From the NCBI GenBank assembly GCA_031769625.1, contig JAUIMM010002534.1, forward strand, positions 62,001 to 126,000: DNA of 64,000 bases, written 5' to 3'. The DNA is from Taudactylus pleione (taxonomy: Eukaryota > Chordata > Amphibia > Anura > Myobatrachidae). The notes below the pieces were generated by a model, which was not told the origin of the DNA, made no database searches, and saw only the letters and a list, made by a program, of their open reading frames with translations. Of this stretch, positions 23,888 through 38,000 are shown piece after piece; the stretch's first letter is position 1, and the number at the start of each line of letters is the position of its first letter. Position numbers and translations under genes: made by a program.

Positions 23888-26800
23888 AGCATTTGCTGTT
23901 ATCTCTTAAACGCAACATGGGAGAAAAACCAATTCACATCACATTTGTGGGTCTTGGTCTTCAACACAATCTGTGAAATTTTGAGCTGTCTGTGTTTGCT
24001 ACAAGAGGAGATATCTCAAAGTATGCGCTTTTGTTGTATCCATTGGTTTCAATGCATTTTGGACTAAAACTAGCATTTGCTGTTTTCTCTTAAACGCAAA
24101 ATGGGAGAAAAACCATTTCACATCACATTTGTGGGTCTTGGTCTTCAACACAATCTGTGAAAATTTGAGCTGTCTGTGTTGGCTACAAGAGGAGATATCA
24201 CAAAGTATGCGCTTTTATTGTATCCATTGGTTTCAATGTATTTTGGCCTAAAACTAGCGTTTGCTGTTTTCTCTTAAACGCAACATGGGAGAAAAAACAT
24301 TTCACATCACATTTGTGGGTCTTTGTCTTCAACACAATCTGTGAAAATTTGAGCTGTCTGTGTTTGCTACAAGAGGAGATATCACAAAGTATGCGCTTTT
24401 ATTGTATCCATTGGTTTCAGTGCATTTTTGCCTAAAATGAGCATTTGCTGTTTTCTCTTAAATGTAACATGGGAGAAAACCCATTTCACATCACATTTGT
24501 GGGTCTTGGTCTTCAACACAATCTGTGAAATTTTGAGCTGTCTGTGTTTGCTACAAGAGGAGATATCACAAAGTACGCGCTTTTGTTATATTCTTTTGGT
24601 TTCAATGCATTTTTTTTCCTAAAACGAGCATTTGCTGTTTTCTCTTAAACGCAACATGGGAGAAAAACCATTTCACATCACATTTGTGGGTCTTGGTCTT
24701 CAACACAATCTGTGAAATTTTGAGCTGTCTGTTTTTGTTACAAGAGGAGATATCACAAAGTATGCGCTTTTGTTGTATCCATTGATTTCAGTGCATTTTG
24801 GCCTAAAACGATTATTTGCTGTTTTCTCTTAAACACAAAATGGGAGAAAAACCATTTCACATCACTTTTGTGGGTCTTGGTCTTCAACACAATCTGTGAA
24901 ATTTTGAGCTGTCTGTTTTTGCTACAAGAGGAGATATCACAAAGTATGCTCTTTTGTTGTTTCCATTAGTTTCAATGCATTTTGGCCTAAAATGAGCTTT
25001 TGCTGTTTTCTCTAAAAAGAATCTTGGGAGAAAAACCATTTCACATCACATTTGTGGGTCTTGGTCTTCAACACAATGTGTTAAAATTTTGAGCTGTCTG
25101 TGTTTGCTACAGGAGGAGATATCACAAAGTGTGAGCTTTTGTTGTTTCCATTGGTTTCAATGCATTTTGGCCTAAAATGAGCATTTGCAGTTTTCTCTAA
25201 AATGCAACATGGGAGAAAAACCATTTCACATCACATTTGTGGGTCTTGGTCTTCAACACAATCTGTGAAAATTTGAGCTGTCTGTGTTTGCTACAAGAGG
25301 AGATATCACAAAGTATGCGCTTTTATTGTATCCATTGGTTTCAATGCATTTTGGCCTAAAACGAGTATTTGCTGTTTTCTCTTAAACGCAACATGGGAGA
25401 AAAACCATTTCACATCACATTTGTGCATCTTGGTCTTCAACACAATCTGTGAAATTTTGAGCTGTCTGTGTTTGCTACAAGAGGAGATATCACAAAGTAT
25501 GCGCTTTTGTTGTTTCCATTGGTTTCAAAGAATTTTGGCCTAAAATGAGCATTTGCTGTTTTCTCTTAAATGCAACATGGGACAAAAACCATTTCACATC
25601 ACATTTGTGGGTCTTGGTCTTCAACACAATCTGTGAAATTTTGAGCTGTCTGTTTTTGCTACAAGAGGAGATATCACAAAGTATGCGCTTTTGTTGTATC
25701 CATTGGTTTCCGTGTATTTTGGCCTAAAACGAGTATTTGCTGTTTTCTCTTAAAAGCAACATGGGAGAAAAACAATTTCACATCACATTTGTGGGTCTTG
25801 GTCTTCAACACAATCTGTGAAATTTTGAGCTGTCTGTGTTTGCTACAAGAGGAGATATCACAAAGTATGCGCTTTTGTTGTATCCATTGGTTTCAATGCA
25901 TTTTGGCCTAAAACGAGCATTTGCTGTTTTCTCTTAAACGCAACATGGGAGAAAAACCATTTCACATCACATTTGTGGGTCTTGGTTTTCAACACAATCT
26001 GTGAAATTTTGAGCTGTCTGTTTTTCTACAAGAGGAGATATCACAAAGTATGCGCTTTTGTTGTATCCATTGATTTCAGTGCATTTTGGCCTAAAACGAT
26101 TAATTGCTGTTTTCTCTTAAACACAAAATGGGAGAAAAACCATTTCACATCACTTTTGTGGGTCTTGGTCTTCAACACAATCTATTAAATTTTTAATTGT
26201 CTGTGTTTGCTACAAGAGGAGATATCACAAAGTATGCTTTTTTGTTGTTTCCATTAGTTTCAATGCATTTTGGCCTAAAATGAGCATTTGCTGTTTTCTC
26301 TAAAATTCAACATGGGAGAAAAAACATTTCACATCACATTTGTGGGTCTTGGTCTTCAACACAATCTGTGAAATTTTGAGCTGTCTGTGTTTGCTACAAG
26401 AGGAGATATCAGAAAGTATGCACTTTTGTTGTATCCTTTGGTTTCAGTGCATTTTGGCCTAAAACGAGCATTTGCTGTTTTCTCTTAAACGCAACATGGG
26501 AGAAAAACCATTTCACATCACATTTGTGGGTCTTGGTCTTCAACACAATCTGTGAAATTTTGAGCTGTCTGTGTTTGCTACAAGAGGAGATATCACAAAG
26601 TATGCGCTTTTGTTGTATCCATTGGTTTCAATGCATTTTGGACTCAAACTAGCATTTGCTGTTTTCTCTTAAACGCAAAATGGGAGAAAAACCATTTCAC
26701 ATCACATTTGTGGGTCTTGGTCTTCAACACAATCTGTGAAAATTTGAGCTGTCTGTGTTTGCTACAAGAGGAGATATCACAAAGTATGCACTTTTGTTGT

Positions 26801-28077
26801 ATCTCTTGGTTTCAGTGCATTTTGGCCTAAAACGAGCATTTGCTGTTTTCTCTTAAACGCAACATGGGAGAAAAACCATTTCACATCACATTTGTGGGTC
26901 TTGGTCTTCAACACAATCTGTGAAATTTTGAGCTGTCTGTGTTTGCTACAAGAGGAGATATCACAAAGTATGCGCTTTTGTTGTATCCATTGGTTTCAAT
27001 GCATTTTGGACTAAAACTAGCATTTGCTGTTTTTTCTTAAACGCAACATGGGAGAAAAACCATTTCACATCACATTTGTGGGTCTTGGTCTTCAACACAA
27101 TCTGTGAAATTTTGAGCTGTCTGTGTTTGCTACAAGAGGAGATTTCACAAAGTATGCGCTTTTGTTGTTTCTATTGGTTTCAAAGCATTTTGGCCTAAAA
27201 CGAGCATTTGCTGTTTTCTCTTAAATGCAACATGGGACAAAAACCATTTCACATCACATTTGTGGGTCTTGGTCTTCAACACAATCTGTGAAATTTTGAG
27301 CTGTCTGTTTTTGCTACAAGAGGAGATATCACAAAGTATGCGCTTTTGTTGTTTCCATTGGTTTCCGTGTATTTGGGCCTAAAACGAGTATTTGCTGTTT
27401 TCTCTTAAAAGCAACATGGGAGAAAAACAATTTCACATCACATTTGTGGGTCTTGGTCTTCAACACAATCTGTGAAATTTTGAGCTGTCTGTGTTTGCTA
27501 CAAGAGGAGATATCACAAAGTATGCGCTTTTGTTGTATCCATTGGTTTCAATGCATTTTGGCCTAAAACGAGCATTTGCTGTTTTCTCTTAAACGCAACA
27601 TGGGAGAAAAACCATTTTACATCACATTTGTGGGTCTTGGTCTTCAACACAATCTGTGAAATTTTGAGCTGTCTGTTTTTGCTACAAAAGGAGATATCAC
27701 AAAGTATGCGCTTTTGTTGTATCAATTGATTTCAGTGCATTTTGGCCTAAAACGATTAATTGCTGTTTTCTCTTAAACACAAAATGGGAGAAAAACCATT
27801 TCACATCACTTTTGTGGGTCTTGGTCTTCAACACAATCTATGAAATTTTTAATTGTCTGTGTTTGCTACAAGAGGAGATATCACAAAGTATGCTCTTTTG
27901 TTGTTTCCATTAGTTTCAATGCATTTTGGCCTAAAATGAGCATTTGCTGTTTTCTCTTAAACGCAACATGGGAGAAAAACCATTTCACATCAAATTTGTG
28001 GGTCTTGGTCTTCAACACAATCTGTGAAATTTTGAGCTGTCTGTGTTTGCTACAAGAGGAGATATCACAAAGTATGC
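23888..28077 (+). repeat. Higher-order repeat, right copy of the 4,604-bp pair
   Basis: Right partner of 19,284-23,474, with about 413 bp of other satellite between them. Its marks sit at T8 24,483-24,669, the 185-bp unit 25,038-25,222, and CCATTTTACATC at 27,614. From 24,792 it is simultaneously the start of the left member of the 7.18-kb tandem duplication, so the two duplications are nested. Confidence 0.85.
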
Positions 28078-31000
28078 TCTTTTGTTGTTTCCATTAGTTT
28101 CAATGCATTTTGGCCTAAAATGAGCTTTTGCTGTTTTCTCTAAAAAGAATCTTGGGAGAAAAACCATTTCACATCACATTTGTGGGTCTTGGTCTTCAAC
28201 ACAATCTGTGAAAATTTGAGCTGTCTGTGTTTGCTACAAGAGGAGATATCACAAAGTATGCGCTTTTATTGTATCCATTGGTTTCAGTGCATTTTTGCCT
28301 AAAACGAGCATTTGCTGTTTTCTCTTAAATGTAACATGGGAGAAAACCCATTTCACATCACATTTGTGGGTCTTGGTCTTCAACACAATCTGTGAAATTT
28401 TGAGCTGTCTGTGTTTGCTACAAGAGGAGATATCACAAAGTACGCGCTTTTGTTATATTCTTTTGGTTTCAATGCATTTTTTTTCCTAAAACGAGCATTT
28501 GCTGTTTTCTCTTAAACGCAACATGGGAGAAAAACCATTTCACATCACATTTGTGGGTCTTGGTCTTCAACACAATCTGTGAAATTTTGAGCTGTCTGTT
28601 TTTGCTACAAGAGGAGATATCACAAAGTATGCGCTTTTGTTGTATCCATTGATTTCAGTGCATTTTGGCCTAAAATGATTAATTGCTGTTTTCTCTTAAA
28701 CACAAAATGGGAGAAAAACCATTTCACATCACTTTTGTGGGTCTTGGTCTTCAACACAATCTGTGAAATTTTGAGCTGTCTGTTTTTGCTACAAGAGGAG
28801 ATATCACAAAGTATGCTCTTTTGTTGTTTCCATTAGTTTCAATGCATTTTGGCTTAAAATGAGCTTTTGCTGTTTTCTCTAAAAAGAATCTTGGGAGAAA
28901 AACCATTTCACATCACATTTGTGGGTCTTGGTCTTCAACACAATGTGTTAAAATTTTGAGCTGTCTGTGTTTGCTACAGGAGGAGATATCAAAAAGTGTG
29001 AGCTTTTGTTGTTTCCATTGGTTTCAATGCATTTTGGCCTAAAATGAGCATTTGCAGTTTTCTCTAAAATGCAACATGGGAGAAAAACCATTTCACATCA
29101 CATTTGTGGGTCTTGGTCTTCAACACAATCTGTGAAAATTTGAGCTGTCTGTGTTTGCTACAAGAGGAGATATCACAAAGTATGCGCTTTTATTGTATCC
29201 ATTGGTTTCAATGCATTTTGGCCTAAAACGAGTATTTGCTGTTTTCTCTTAAACGCAACATGGGAGAAAAACCATTTCACATCACATTTGTGCATCTTAG
29301 TCTTCAACACAATCTGTGAAATTTTGAGCTGTCTGTGTTTGCTACAAGAGGAGATATCACAAAGTATGCGCTTTTGTTGTTTCCATTGGTTTCAAAGAAT
29401 TTTGGCCTAAAATGAGCATTTGCTGTTTTCTCTTAAATGCAACATGGGACAAAAACCATTTCACATCACATTTGTGGGTCTTGGTCTTCAACACAATCTG
29501 TGAAATTTTGAGCTGTCTGTTTTTGCTACAAGAGGAGATATCACAAAGTATGCGCTTTTGTTGTATCCATTGGTTTCCGTGTATTTTGGCCTAAAACGAG
29601 TATTTGCTGTTTTCTCTTAAAAGCAACATGGGAGAAAAACAATTTCACATCACATTTGTGGGTCTTGGTCTTCAACACAATCTGTGAAATTTTGAGCTGT
29701 CTGTGTTTGCTACAAGAGGAGATATCACAAAGTATGCGCTTTTGTTGTATCCATTGTTTTCAATGCATTTTGGCCTAAAACGAGCATTTGCTGTTTTCTC
29801 TTAAACGCAACATGGGAGAAAAACCATTTCACATCACATTTGTGGGTCTTGGTTTTCAACACAATTTGTGAAATTTTGAGCTGTCTGTTTTTGCTACAAG
29901 AGGAGATATCACAAAGTATGCGCTTTTGTTGTATCCATTGATTTCAGTGCATTTTGGCCTAAAACGATTAATTGCTGTTTTCTCTTAAACACAAAATGGG
30001 AGAAAAACCATTTCACATCACTTTTGTGGGTCTTGGTCTTCAACACAATCTATGAAATTTTTAATTGTCTGTGTTTGCTACAAGAGGAGATATCACAAAA
30101 TATGCTTTTTTGTTGTTTCCATTAGTTTCAATGCATTTTGGCCTAAAATGAGCATTTGCTGTTTTCTCTAAAATTCAACATGGGAGAAAAAACATTTCAC
30201 ATCACATTTGTGGGTCTTGGTCTTCAACACAATCTGTGAAATTTTGAGCTGTCTGTGTTTGCTACAAGAGGAGATATCACAAAGTATGCACTTTTGTTGT
30301 ATCCCTTGGTTTCAGTGCATTTTGGCCTAAAACGAGCATTTGCTGTTTTCTCTTAAACGCAACATGGGAGAAAAACCATTTCACATTACATTTGTGGGTC
30401 TTGGTCTTCAACACAATCTGTGAAATTTTGAGCTGTCTGTGTTTGCTACAAGAGGAGATATCACAAAGTATGCGCTTTTGTTGTATCCATTGGTTTCAAT
30501 GCATTTTGGACTAAAACTAGCATTTGCTGTTTTTTCTTAAACGCAACATGGGAGAAAAACCATTTCACATCACATTTGTGGGTCTTGGTCTTCAACACAA
30601 TCTGTGAAAATTTGAGCTGTCTGTGTTTGCTACAAGAGGAGATTTCACAAAGTATGCGCTTTTGTTGTTTCCATTGGTTTCAAAGCATTTTGGCCTAAAA
30701 CGAGCATTTGCTGTTTTCTCTTAAATGCAACATGGGACAAAAACCATTTCACATCACATTTGTGGGTCTTGGTCTTCAACACAATCTGTGAAATTTTGAG
30801 CTGTCTGTTTTTGCTACAAGAGGAGATATCACAAAGTATGCGCTTTTGTTGTTTCCATTGGTTTCCGTGTATTTTGGCCTAAAACGAGTATTTGCTGTTT
30901 TCTCTTAAAAGCAACATGGGAGAAAAACAATTTCACATCACATTTGTGGGTCTTGGTCTTCAACACAATCTGTGAAATTTTGAGCTGTCTGTGTTTGCTA

Positions 31001-31942
31001 CAAGAGGAGATATCACAAAGTATGCGCTTTTGTTGTATCCATTGGTTTCAATGCATTTTGGCCTAAAACGAGCATTTGCTGTTTTCTCTTAAACGCAATA
31101 TGGGAGAAAAACCATTTTACATCACATTTGTGGGTCTTGGTCTTCAACACAATCTGTGAAATTTTGAGCTGTCTGTTTTTGCTACAAGAGGAGATATCAC
31201 AAAGTATGCGCTTTTGTTGTATCAATTGATTTCAGTGCATTTTGGCCTAAAACGATTAATTGCTGTTTTCTCTTAAGCACAAATTGGGAGAAAAACCATT
31301 TCACATCACTTTTGTGGGTCTTGGTCTTCAACACAATCTATGAAATTTTTAATTGTCTGTGTTTGCTACAAGAGGAGATATCACAAAGTATGCTCTTTTG
31401 TTGTTTCCATTAGTTTCAATGCATTTTGGCCTAAAATGAGCATTTGCTGTTTTCTCTTAAACGCAACATGGGAGAAAAACCATTTCACATCAAATTTGTG
31501 GGTCTTGGTCTTCAACACAATCTGTGAAATTTTGAGCTGTCTGTGTTTGCTACAAGAGGAGATATCACAAAGTATGCGCTTTTGTTGTATCCATTGGTTT
31601 CAGTGCATTTTGGACTAAAACTAGCATTTGCTCTTTTCTCTTAAACGCAAAATGGGAGAAAAACCATTTCACATCACATTTGTGGGTCTTGGTCTTCAAC
31701 ACAATCTGTGAAAATTTGAGCTGTCTGTGTTTGCTACAAGAGGAGATATCACAAAGTATGCGCTTTTATTGTATCCATTGGTTTCAGTGCATTTTTGCCT
31801 AAAACGAGCATTTGCTGTTTTCTCTTAAATGTAACATGGGAGAAAACCCATTTCACATCACATTTGTGGGTCTTGGTCTTCAACACAATCTGTGAAATTT
31901 TGAGCTGTCTGTGTTTGCTACAAGAGGAGATATCACAAAGTA
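24792..31942 (+). repeat. 39-monomer block, left copy of the 7.18-kb tandem duplication
   Basis: Matches 31,973-39,122. The offset is 7,181 bp until about 28,780 and 7,180 bp after, because the right copy lost a T near 35,963. Rare changes shared only by the two copies establish the pairing: TTTTTCTAC near 26,027, TATCAGAAAG near 26,407, GCTACAAAAGG near 27,681, TATCAAAAAGTG near 28,987, GCATCTTAG near 29,292, CCATTGTTTTC near 29,751, AAACGCAATATGG near 31,091 and CTTAAGCAC near 31,272. Each copy is itself made of two shorter higher-order copies. Confidence 0.9.
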
Positions 31943-32034
31943 CGCACTTTTGTTATATTCTTTTGGTTTCAATGCATTTTGGCCTAAAACGATTAATTGC
32001 TGTTTTCTCTTAAACACAAAATGGGAGAAAAACC
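31850..32034 (+). repeat. Hybrid monomer at the 7.18-kb duplication junction
   Basis: The first two thirds are the T8 monomer type (TACGCAC, then TTATATTCTTTTGG). From about 31,973 the sequence switches to the GATTAATTGC type (TGCATTTTGGCC, then ACACAAAATGGG), so the T8 run is lost and the unit is 185 bp rather than 187. The switch point coincides with the first base of the right copy of the 7.18-kb duplication. This is what an in-register unequal exchange between two non-allelic monomers would leave. Confidence 0.82.
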
Positions 32035-35000
32035 ATTTCACATCACTTTTGTGGGTCTTGGTCTTCAACACAATCTGTGAAATTTTGAGCTGTCTGTTTT
32101 TGCTACAAGAGGAGATATCACAAAGTATGCTCTTTTGTTGTTTCCATTAGTTTCAATGCATTTTGGCCTAAAATGAGCTTTTGCTGTTTTCTCTAAAAAG
32201 AATCTTGGGAGAAAAACCATTTCACATCACATTTGTGGGTCTTGGTCTTCAACACAATGTGTTAAAATTTTGAGCTGTCTGTGTTTGCTACAGGAGGAGA
32301 TATCACAAAGTGTGAGCTTTTGTTGTTTCCATTGGTTTCAATGCATTTTGGCCTAAAATGAGCATTTGCAGTTTTCTCTAAAATGCAACATGGGAGAAAA
32401 ACCATTTCACATCACATTTGTGGGTCTTGGTCTTCAACACAATCTGTGAAAATTTGAGCTGTCTGTGTTTGCTACAAGAGGAGATATCACAAAGTATGCG
32501 CTTTTATTGTATCCATTGGTTTCAATGCATTTTGGCCTAAAACGAGTATTTGCTGTTTTCTCTTAAACGCAACATGGGAGAAAAACCATTTCACATCACA
32601 TTTGTGCATCTTGGTCTTCAACACAATCTGTGAAATTTTGAGCTGTCTGTGTTTGCTACAAGAGGAGATATCACAAAGTATGCGCTTTTGTTGTTTCCAT
32701 TGGTTTCAAAGAATTTTGGCCTAAAATGAGCATTTGCTGTTTTCTCTTAAATGCAACATGGGACAAAAACCATTAAACATCACATTTGTGGGTCTTGGTC
32801 TTCAACACAATCTGTGAAATTTTGAGCTGTCTGTTTTTGCTACAAGAGGAGATATCACAAAGTATGCGCTTTTGTTGTATCCATTGGTTTCCGTGTATTT
32901 TGGCCTAAAACGAGTATTTGCTGTTTTCTCTTAAAAGCAACATGGGAGAAAAACAATTTCACATCACATTTGTGGGTCTTGGTCTTCAACACAATCTGTG
33001 AAATTTTGAGCTGTCTGTGTTTGCTACAAGAGGAGATATCACAAAGTATGCGCTTTTGTTGTATCCATTGGTTTCAATGCATTTTGGCCTAAAACGAGCA
33101 TTTGCTGTTTTCTCTTAAACGCAACATGGGAGAAAAACCATTTCACATCACATTTGTGGGTCTTGGTTTTCAACACAATCTGTGAAATTTTGAGCTGTCT
33201 GTTTTTCTACAAGAGGAGATATCACAAAGTATGCGCTTTTGTTGTATCCATTGATTTCAGTGCATTTTGGCCTAAAACGATTAATTGCTGTTTTCTCTTA
33301 AACACAAAATGGGAGAAAAACCATTTCACATCACTTTTGTGGGTCTTGGTCTTCAACACAATCTATGAAATTTTTAATTGTCTGTGTTTGCTACAAGAGG
33401 AGATATCACAAAGTATGCTTTTTTGTTGTTTCCATTAGTTTCAATGCATTTTGGCCTAAAATGAGCATTTGCTGTTTTCTCTAAAATTCAACATGGGAGA
33501 AAAAACATTTCACATCACATTTGTGGGTCTTGGTCTTCAACACAATCTGTGAAATTTTGAGCTGTCTGTGTTTGCTACAAGAGGAGATATCAGAAAGTAT
33601 GCACTTTTGTTGTATCCTTTGGTTTCAGTGCATTTTGGCCTAAAACGAGCATTTGCTGTTTTCTCTTAAACGCAACATGGGAGAAAAACCATTTCACATC
33701 ACATTTGTGGGTCTTGGTCTTCAACACAATCTGTGAAATTTTGAGCTGTCTGTGTTTGCTACAAGAGGAGATATCACAAAGTATGCGCTTTTGTTGTATC
33801 CATTGGTTTCAATGCATTTTGGACTCAAACTAGCATTTGCTGTTTTCTCTTAAACGCAAAATGGGAGAAAAACCATTTCACATCACATTTGTGGGTCTTG
33901 GTCTTCAACACAATCTGTGAAAATTTGAGCTGTCTGTGTTTGCTACAAGAGGAGATATCACAAAGTATGCACTTTTGTTGTATCTCTTGGTTTCAGTGCA
34001 TTTTGGCCTAAAACGAGCATTTGCTGTTTTCTCTTAAACGCAACATGGGAGAAAAACCATTTCACATCACATTTGTGGGTCTTGGTCTTCAACACAATCT
34101 GTGAAATTTTGAGCTGTCTGTGTTTGCTACAAGAGGAGATATCACAAAGTATGCGCTTTTGTTGTATCCATTGGTTTCAATGCATTTTGGACTAAAACTA
34201 GCATTTGCTGTTTTTTCTTAAACGCAACATGGGAGAAAAACCATTTCACATCACATTTGTGGGTCTTGGTCTTCAACACAATCTGTGAAATTTTGAGCTG
34301 TCTGTGTTTGCTACAAGAGGAGATTTCACAAAGTATGCGCTTTTGTTGTTTCTATTGGTTTCAAAGCATTTTGGCCTAAAACGAGCATTTGCTGTTTTCA
34401 CTTAAATGCAACATGGGACAAAAACCATTTCACATCACATTTGTGGGTCTTGGTCTTCAACACAATCTGTGAAATTTTGAGCTGTCTGTTTTTGCTACAA
34501 GAGGAGATATCACAAAGTATGCGCTTTTGTTGTTTCCATTGGTTTCCGTGTATTTTGGCCTAAAACGAGTATTTGCTGTTTTCTCTTAAAAGCAACATGG
34601 GAGAAAAACAATTTCACATCACATTTGTGGGTCTTGGTCTTCAACACAATCTGTGAAATTTTGAGCTGTCTGTGTTTGCTACAAGAGGAGATATCACAAA
34701 GTATGCGCTTTTGTTGTATCCATTGGTTTCAATGCATTTTGGCCTAAAACGAGCATTTGCTGTTTTCTCTTAAACGCAACATGGGAGAAAAACCATTTTA
34801 CATCACATTTGTGGGTCTTGGTCTTCAACACAATCTGTGAAATTTTGAGCTGTCTGTTTTTGCTACAAAAGGAGATATCACAAAGTATGCGCTTTTGTTG
34901 TATCAATTGATTTCAGTGCATTTTGGCCTAAAACGATTAATTGCTGTTTTCTCTTAAACACAAAATGGGAGAAAAACCATTTCACATCACTTTTGTGGGT

Positions 35001-38000
35001 CTTGGTCTCCAACACAATCTAAGAAATTTTTAATTGTCTGTGTTTGCTACAAGAGGAGATATCACAAAGTATGCTCTTTTGTTGTTTCCATTAGTTTCAA
35101 TGCATTTTGGCCTAAAATGAGCATTTGCTGTTTTCTCTTAAACGCAACATGGGAGAAAAACCATTTCACATCAAATTTGTGGGTCTTGGTCTTCAACACA
35201 ATCTGTGAAATTTTGAGCTGTCTGTGTTTGCTACAAGAGGAGATATCACAAAGTATGCTCTTTTGTTGTTTCCATTAGTTTCAATGCATTTTGGCCTAAA
35301 ATGAGCTTTTGCTGTTTTCTCTAAAAAGAATCTTGGGAGAAAAACCATTTCACATCACATTTGTGGGTCTTGGTCTTCAACACAATCTGTGAAAATTTGA
35401 GCTGTCTGTGTTTGCTACAAGAGGAGATATCACAAAGTATGCGCTTTTATTGTATCCATTGGTTTCAGTGCATTTTTGCCTAAAACGAGCATTTGCTGTT
35501 TTCTCTTAAATGTAACATGGGAGAAAACCCATTTCACATCACATTTGTGGGTCTTGGTCTTCAACACAATCTGTGAAATTTTGAGCTGTCTGTGTTTGCT
35601 ACAAGAGGAGATATCACAAAGTACGCGCTTTTGTTATATTCTTTTGGTTTCAATGCATTTTTTTTCCTAAAACGAGCATTTGCTGTTTTCTCTTAAACGC
35701 AACATGGGAGAAAAACCATTTCACATCACATTTGTGGGTCTTGGTCTTCAACACAATCTGTGAAATTTTGAGCTGTCTGTTTTTGCTACAAGAGGAGATA
35801 TCACAAAGTATGCGCTTTTGTTGTATCCATTGATTTCAGTGCATTTTGGCCTAAAACGATTAATTGCTGTTTTCTCTTAAACACAAAATGGGAGAAAAAC
35901 CATTTCACATCACTTTTGTGGGTCTTGGTCTTCAACACAATCTGTGAAATTTTGAGCTGTCTGTTTTGCTACAAGAGGAGATATCACAAAGTATGCTCTT
36001 TTGTTGTTTCCATTAGTTTCAATGCATTTTGGCCTAAAATGAGCTTTTGCTGTTTTCTCTAAAAAGAATCTTGGGAGAAAAACCATTTCACATCACATTT
36101 GTGGGTCTTGGTCTTCAACACAATGTGTTAAAATTTTGAGCTGTCTGTGTTTGCTACAGGAGGAGATATCAAAAAGTGTGAGCTTTTGTTGTTTCCATTG
36201 GTTTCAATGCATTTTGGCCTAAAATGAGCATTTGCAGTTTTCTCTAAAATGCAACATGGGAGAAAAACCATTTCACATCACATTTGTGGGTCTTGGTCTT
36301 CAACACAATCTGTGAAAATTTGAGCTGTCTGTGTTTGCTACAAGAGGAGATATCACAAAGTATGCGCTTTTATTGTATCCATTGGTTTCAATGCATTTTG
36401 GCCTAAAACGAGTATTTGCTGTTTTCTCTTAAACGCAACATGGGAGAAAAACCATTTCACATCACATTTGTGCATCTTAGTCTTCAACACAATCTGTGAA
36501 ATTTTGAGCTGTCTGTGTTTGCTACAAGAGGAGATATCACAAAGTATGCGCTTTTGTTGTTTCCATTGGTTTCAAAGAATTTTGGCCTAAAATGAGCATT
36601 TGCTGTTTTCTCTTAAATGCAACATGGGACAAAAACCATTTCACATCACATTTGTGGGTCTTGGTCTTCAACACAATCTGTGAAATTTTGAGCTGTCTGT
36701 TTTTGCTACAAGAGGAGATATCACAAAATATGCGCTTTTGTTGTATCCATTGGTTTCCGTGTATTTTGGCCTAAAACGAGTATTTGCTGTTTTCTCTTAA
36801 AAGCAACATGGGAGAAAAACAATTTCACATCACATTTGTGGGTCTTGGTCTTCAACACAATCTGTGAAATTTTGAGCTGTCTGTGTTTGCTACAAGAGGA
36901 GATATCACAAAGTATGCGCTTTTGTTGTATCCATTGTTTTCAATGCATTTTGGCCTAAAACGAGCATTTGCTGTTTTCTCTTAAACGCAACATGGGAGAA
37001 AAACCATTTCACATCACATTTGTGGGTCTTGGTTTTCAACACAATCTGTGAAATTTTGAGCTGTCTGTTTTTGCTACAAGAGGAGATATCACAAAGTATG
37101 CGCTTTTGTTGTATCCATTGATTTCAGTGCATTTTGGCCTAAAACGATTAATTGCTGTTTTCTCTTAAACACAAAATGGGAGAAAAACCATTTCACATCA
37201 CTTTTGTGGGTCTTGGTCTTCAACACAATCTATGAAATTTTTAATTGTCTGTGTTTGCTACAAGAGGAGATATCACAAAGTATGCTTTTTTGTTGTTTCC
37301 ATTAGTTTCAATGCATTTTGGCCTAAAATGAGCATTTGCTGTTTTCTCTAAAATTCAACATGGGAGAAAAAACATTTCACATCACATTTGTGGGTCTTGG
37401 TCTTCAACACAATCTGTGAAATTTTGAGCTGTCTGTGTTTGCTACAAGAGGAGATATCACAAAGTATGCACTTTTGTTGTATCCCTTGGTTTCAGTGCAT
37501 TTTGGCCTAAAACGAGCATTTGCTGTTTTCTCTTAAACGCAACATGGGAGAAAAACCATTTCACATCACATTTGTGGGTCTTGGTCTTCAACACAATCTG
37601 TGAAATTTTGAGCTGTCTGTGTTTGCTACAAGAGGAGATATCACAAAGTATGCGCTTTTGTTGTATCCATTGGTTTCAATGCATTTTGGACTAAAACTAG
37701 CATTTGCTGTTTTTTCTTAAACGCAACATGGGAGAAAAACCATTTCACATCACATTTGTGGGTCTTGGTCTTCAACACAATCTGTGAAATTTTGAGCTGT
37801 CTGTGTTTGCTACAAGAGGAGATTTCACAAAGTATGCGCTTTTGTTGTTTCCATTGGTTTCAAAGCATTTTGGCCTAAAACGAGCATTTGCTGTTTTCTC
37901 TTAAATGCAACATGGGACAAAAACCATTTCACATCACATTTGTGGGTCTTGGTCTTCAACACAATCTGTGAAATTTTGAGCTGTCTGTTTTTGCTACAAG